DNA of 64,000 bases from Istiophorus platypterus (taxonomy: Eukaryota; Chordata; Actinopteri; Istiophoriformes; Istiophoridae): positions 11,474,896 to 11,538,895 of the forward strand of contig CM029119.1 in NCBI GenBank assembly GCA_016859345.1, written 5' to 3'. Below, piece by piece: positions 61,386 through 64,000 of this stretch (position 1 is its first letter; each line of letters starts with the position of its first letter). A program made the translations under genes and the position numbers. The notes under the pieces are model-generated. The model saw only the letters and a program-made list of their open reading frames with translations, ran no database searches and was not told the origin of the DNA.

Positions 61386-64000
61386 TCTCTCGACTAATTT
61401 TTCAGGTTTTTCCTCTAATTTGTCAGCATTCTATATATTGTCATTGAATTTGTCATGTGTAACTACAATTTGAAATCAGAGAAATAAACCCGGTCAAACA
61501 TTAACAGCAGCTTGTCAAAACACATCTCAAGAAAGGCAGTTTGTGTCTTGGTAACAGTGTGACTGCATTAGCTTTTGAGCTACACTATCATCCTCACCCC
61601 GCTCATGGGCTGATCTCTTAATCAGTGTCCAGAGTGTGCATAAGTCCTCTTCTGAAGACTGAGGCTCCGTCCATCCTGCCTGCCCGTCGCTACTGCCAGT
61701 TCTAGCCATGAATATGGAGCTGTTCTGTGGCTGGGAGCTTGCTTATGTTTTCTGTCTGATATCTAGGCCCCATTCCCATTTCAAAGGGAGGTCCACCCAG
61801 GGCTTTGACTTTTTGATCTGCCTGGCGACTGAGTCGACCACCTGCATGTGGGATCAGCTGCCAGCAAGAGAAGACAACCCCTCTGCTTCAAAATATACAT
61901 CCTCCCCCCTTCGTCCTCCCTGCTTCATTGCCCTTCACTGTGCCCCCTCCTTCCATGAAGCTTCGAAGAACCCCAGTGGTCCTAACTGTGTCTGGAGCTG
62001 CATCCCATTCCCAACTGCTCTTACTTTGGTGGGTGAGATGCTTGAGATGTTCAGTATGGCAGCAGGAAGGCTAATAGTACAGTCACAAGGCCATTCTGTA
62101 TTTACAAGAAGCTAAAGAGTCAATGTGCCATAGAAACAACATCACCTTAAATCGAGATGTGTGTCTTCTGTAATAAGGGACACTGTGAGCCTGTTCCCAG
62201 TGCTGTCAGTACCAAACCCATATGTCCATCATACTCGATCAATTTGAGGAGTAATGAACACCAAGCAGCTGAGAGGAAAATCCACTGAATAATGTTTAGA
62301 TACCGTGGGATCCCGCTATATATACATACTTTGACACCAGAGAGCTCATCTAATAACTGTAAGCCCGATCAAGTCTCAAATAAAAAAGACTTTGGCCTGT
62401 GGGAATTAAATCATTGCTGATGTGAGCGGGCTTAGGTGCACTTTATTTCACAGAACTGATGCAAGCCTTGAATGTTTAAGGATACTCAGTCTTGTTTTAC
62501 AATTTGGGCGAGTTAATTTCCCAACAAATCAGTGTTTTGTTTATTGTTATTGGGGTAATTTTAGAATGTGTTCAATGGCAATGCAGGTTGAAAAGCTCTT
62601 CATTATAAGGCCACCACTCCTAATGTACTAAGACTGGTGGTGCTCGCAAGTACTACACCTGCATATGAGATTAATGTGCTATTAATTTTTTACTTTGCAT
62701 TTCCACTTAACTAAAGTATTTGAGTAACCCACATTTACAAGACATCTTGGTAAAAATCAACTTCTTTAATAAAGAATGCCACTGATCAAAGTTGCTAACA
62801 CTCCTGCAAAGCAATGTTGTTGCTAGAGAACTATACAAAATGATAACAGATCATTTGATGATCATAGATATTAACATAATATCAGGATTGCCTTTCTGCC
62901 TCATTGGGATCACTTTGCCTGTCACGGTATAATTAAAACCCAAAGGGTTATGACTGGATTAAAAATTAACTAAGAGTGGATGCCCTGGATGCCCACCACA
63001 AGACCACTGACATCCACTATGTATGAACAGAGCTGACATGAGACAGAGGCTATGTGAGACTAGTTATCAACCCACAACCCAGCCAATCAACAGCACCCAT
63101 AAACAGTGTTTTATGCTAATTACCCTCATTGGCAGTGATGAGTTTCACCGTCAGAAATGTGTAAAGATTAATTTTCAAACAAAGCAACAGCTATTTGAGA
63201 TGTGTGCATTTCTTAATGTTTCTTAGAATAAGTGATATTCACAGAGTCTTTAAGTTAATTGGCTTTCTTGAACCCTGACAGCTAGCTTAATGAGTGTCTA
63301 ATTGTTTCTCAGCTGGGGTGATATCCACCAGACCATAAAGGCACTTCAAGAAGAGGTGTGAGTTTAAAACAAACTACGCCAGCAATAAAAAAGGACTCTA
63401 TTTGTTCTGTGGATCACGATAAATACCTCCAACCCTCCCCTAAAAAAACTCAAGTCTGCTTGTCTGGCATGGATCAAGGCCATAGTGTTGACTATTCATA
63501 ATTAACTTTAAATTGTTACTCTGCTCACTACCACAGTTCAATGGTAAAAAAACGATATATTTCTCTGTGGTATTGATGTAAAGCAATTGTCCAAAACTCT
63601 TGGCTTGAACAAAGACAAAACATCGGCTTTCAAATGTAGCTAATTGCTGCATTCCAACAAAACAAGCTACAAAAAAATAAATAAAAAATTAAACAAAAAA
63701 TGGAATATTCATCAATCTTTGCATGAATGAATATCTGTATCCGTGTGTGGTTTGTGTCACAACTGCAGAAATTACAAAATTTAACAGTAAAAGTTGAATT
63801 CTCTCACCAATCTGCAAAAGTCCTTTATAATATACTACTAGAGTTAAAGCAATGCAATATTTCTATAGATGTTACAGAGAATGACAAAGCAGCCACCCCC
63901 CTACCACCTCTCTACAGTGTAAAGAAACTACAATTATTCTGACATCGTATACAAATAAACAATTAATCAAAAGGCAGAAAACCTGGGAGGGGGATTAATT
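61386..64000 (-). other. vti1a last intron, distal part in window
   Basis: No exon or repeat recognised. A plus-strand open frame of 135 codons (61708-62115) has a fair ATG context but no domain or splice support. The rest is AT-rich. Confidence 0.5.

Noticed and set aside
61708..62115. 135-codon plus-strand frame with fair ATG context
   Set aside because: No homologue, domain or splice site recognised; antisense to a large intron.
30029..64000. Search for upstream vti1a exons (SNARE motif, Habc domain)
   Set aside because: No minus-strand segment with matching peptide and donor was found.
1..64000. CRISPR arrays, tRNA/rRNA genes, bacterial operons
   Set aside because: No spaced direct repeats of that type, no cloverleaf or rRNA words, and the sequence is plainly vertebrate.

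Overview
This window looks like vertebrate, probably percomorph teleost, genomic DNA. The evidence is very long (CA/TG)n microsatellites, several decayed Tc1-like transposons of types common in fish, foldback MITE-like repeats common in fish, and a very low coding density. One gene part is confidently recognised: the terminal coding exon of a vti1a-type SNARE on the minus strand (29935-30028). It encodes the membrane anchor and the stop codon. The family call comes from the recognisable juxtamembrane IIQNRIL motif, the following hydrophobic stretch and the C-terminal Gly-His. The teleost assignment is an inference from repeat content.

Layout. Bases 1 to about 29.9 kb lie downstream of vti1a. 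In other vertebrates tcf7l2 follows vti1a in the same orientation, so this half is most simply the vti1a 3' flank or UTR plus the vti1a-tcf7l2 intergenic region. No tcf7l2 exon was seen. This half holds one splice-bounded candidate exon of unknown identity (706-821), a MITE-like repeat (6162-6652), a diverged foldback repeat (9378-9840), a strong foldback hairpin with an AT-repeat loop (17087-17410), two decayed Tc1 elements (17585-18553 minus, 20249-21285 plus), and non-repetitive, CpG-retaining blocks that resemble cis-regulatory DNA.

Bases 30029-64000 fit a single vti1a intron, at least 34 kb long, because no earlier vti1a exon could be found. It opens (transcript sense) with a long pyrimidine tract at the splice acceptor and a (UG)n repeat about 260 nt upstream of that acceptor. 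It also holds a near-identical tandem duplication of about 940 bp bounded by CA repeats (34.4-36.3 kb), a nearly full-length dead Tc1 element (54.3-55.75 kb), a Tc1 fragment (61.07-61.38 kb), and several candidate regulatory islands. One of those has two TCF/LEF-type motifs (49.2-49.6 kb) and another has the longest non-repetitive open frame in the window (57.9-58.5 kb).

Nothing here is a bacterial-style system, CRISPR array, operon or tRNA/rRNA gene. Most open frames are chance frames in introns, microsatellites or transposon remnants. Conservation could not be measured, so every 'regulatory-like' call is only a proposal.
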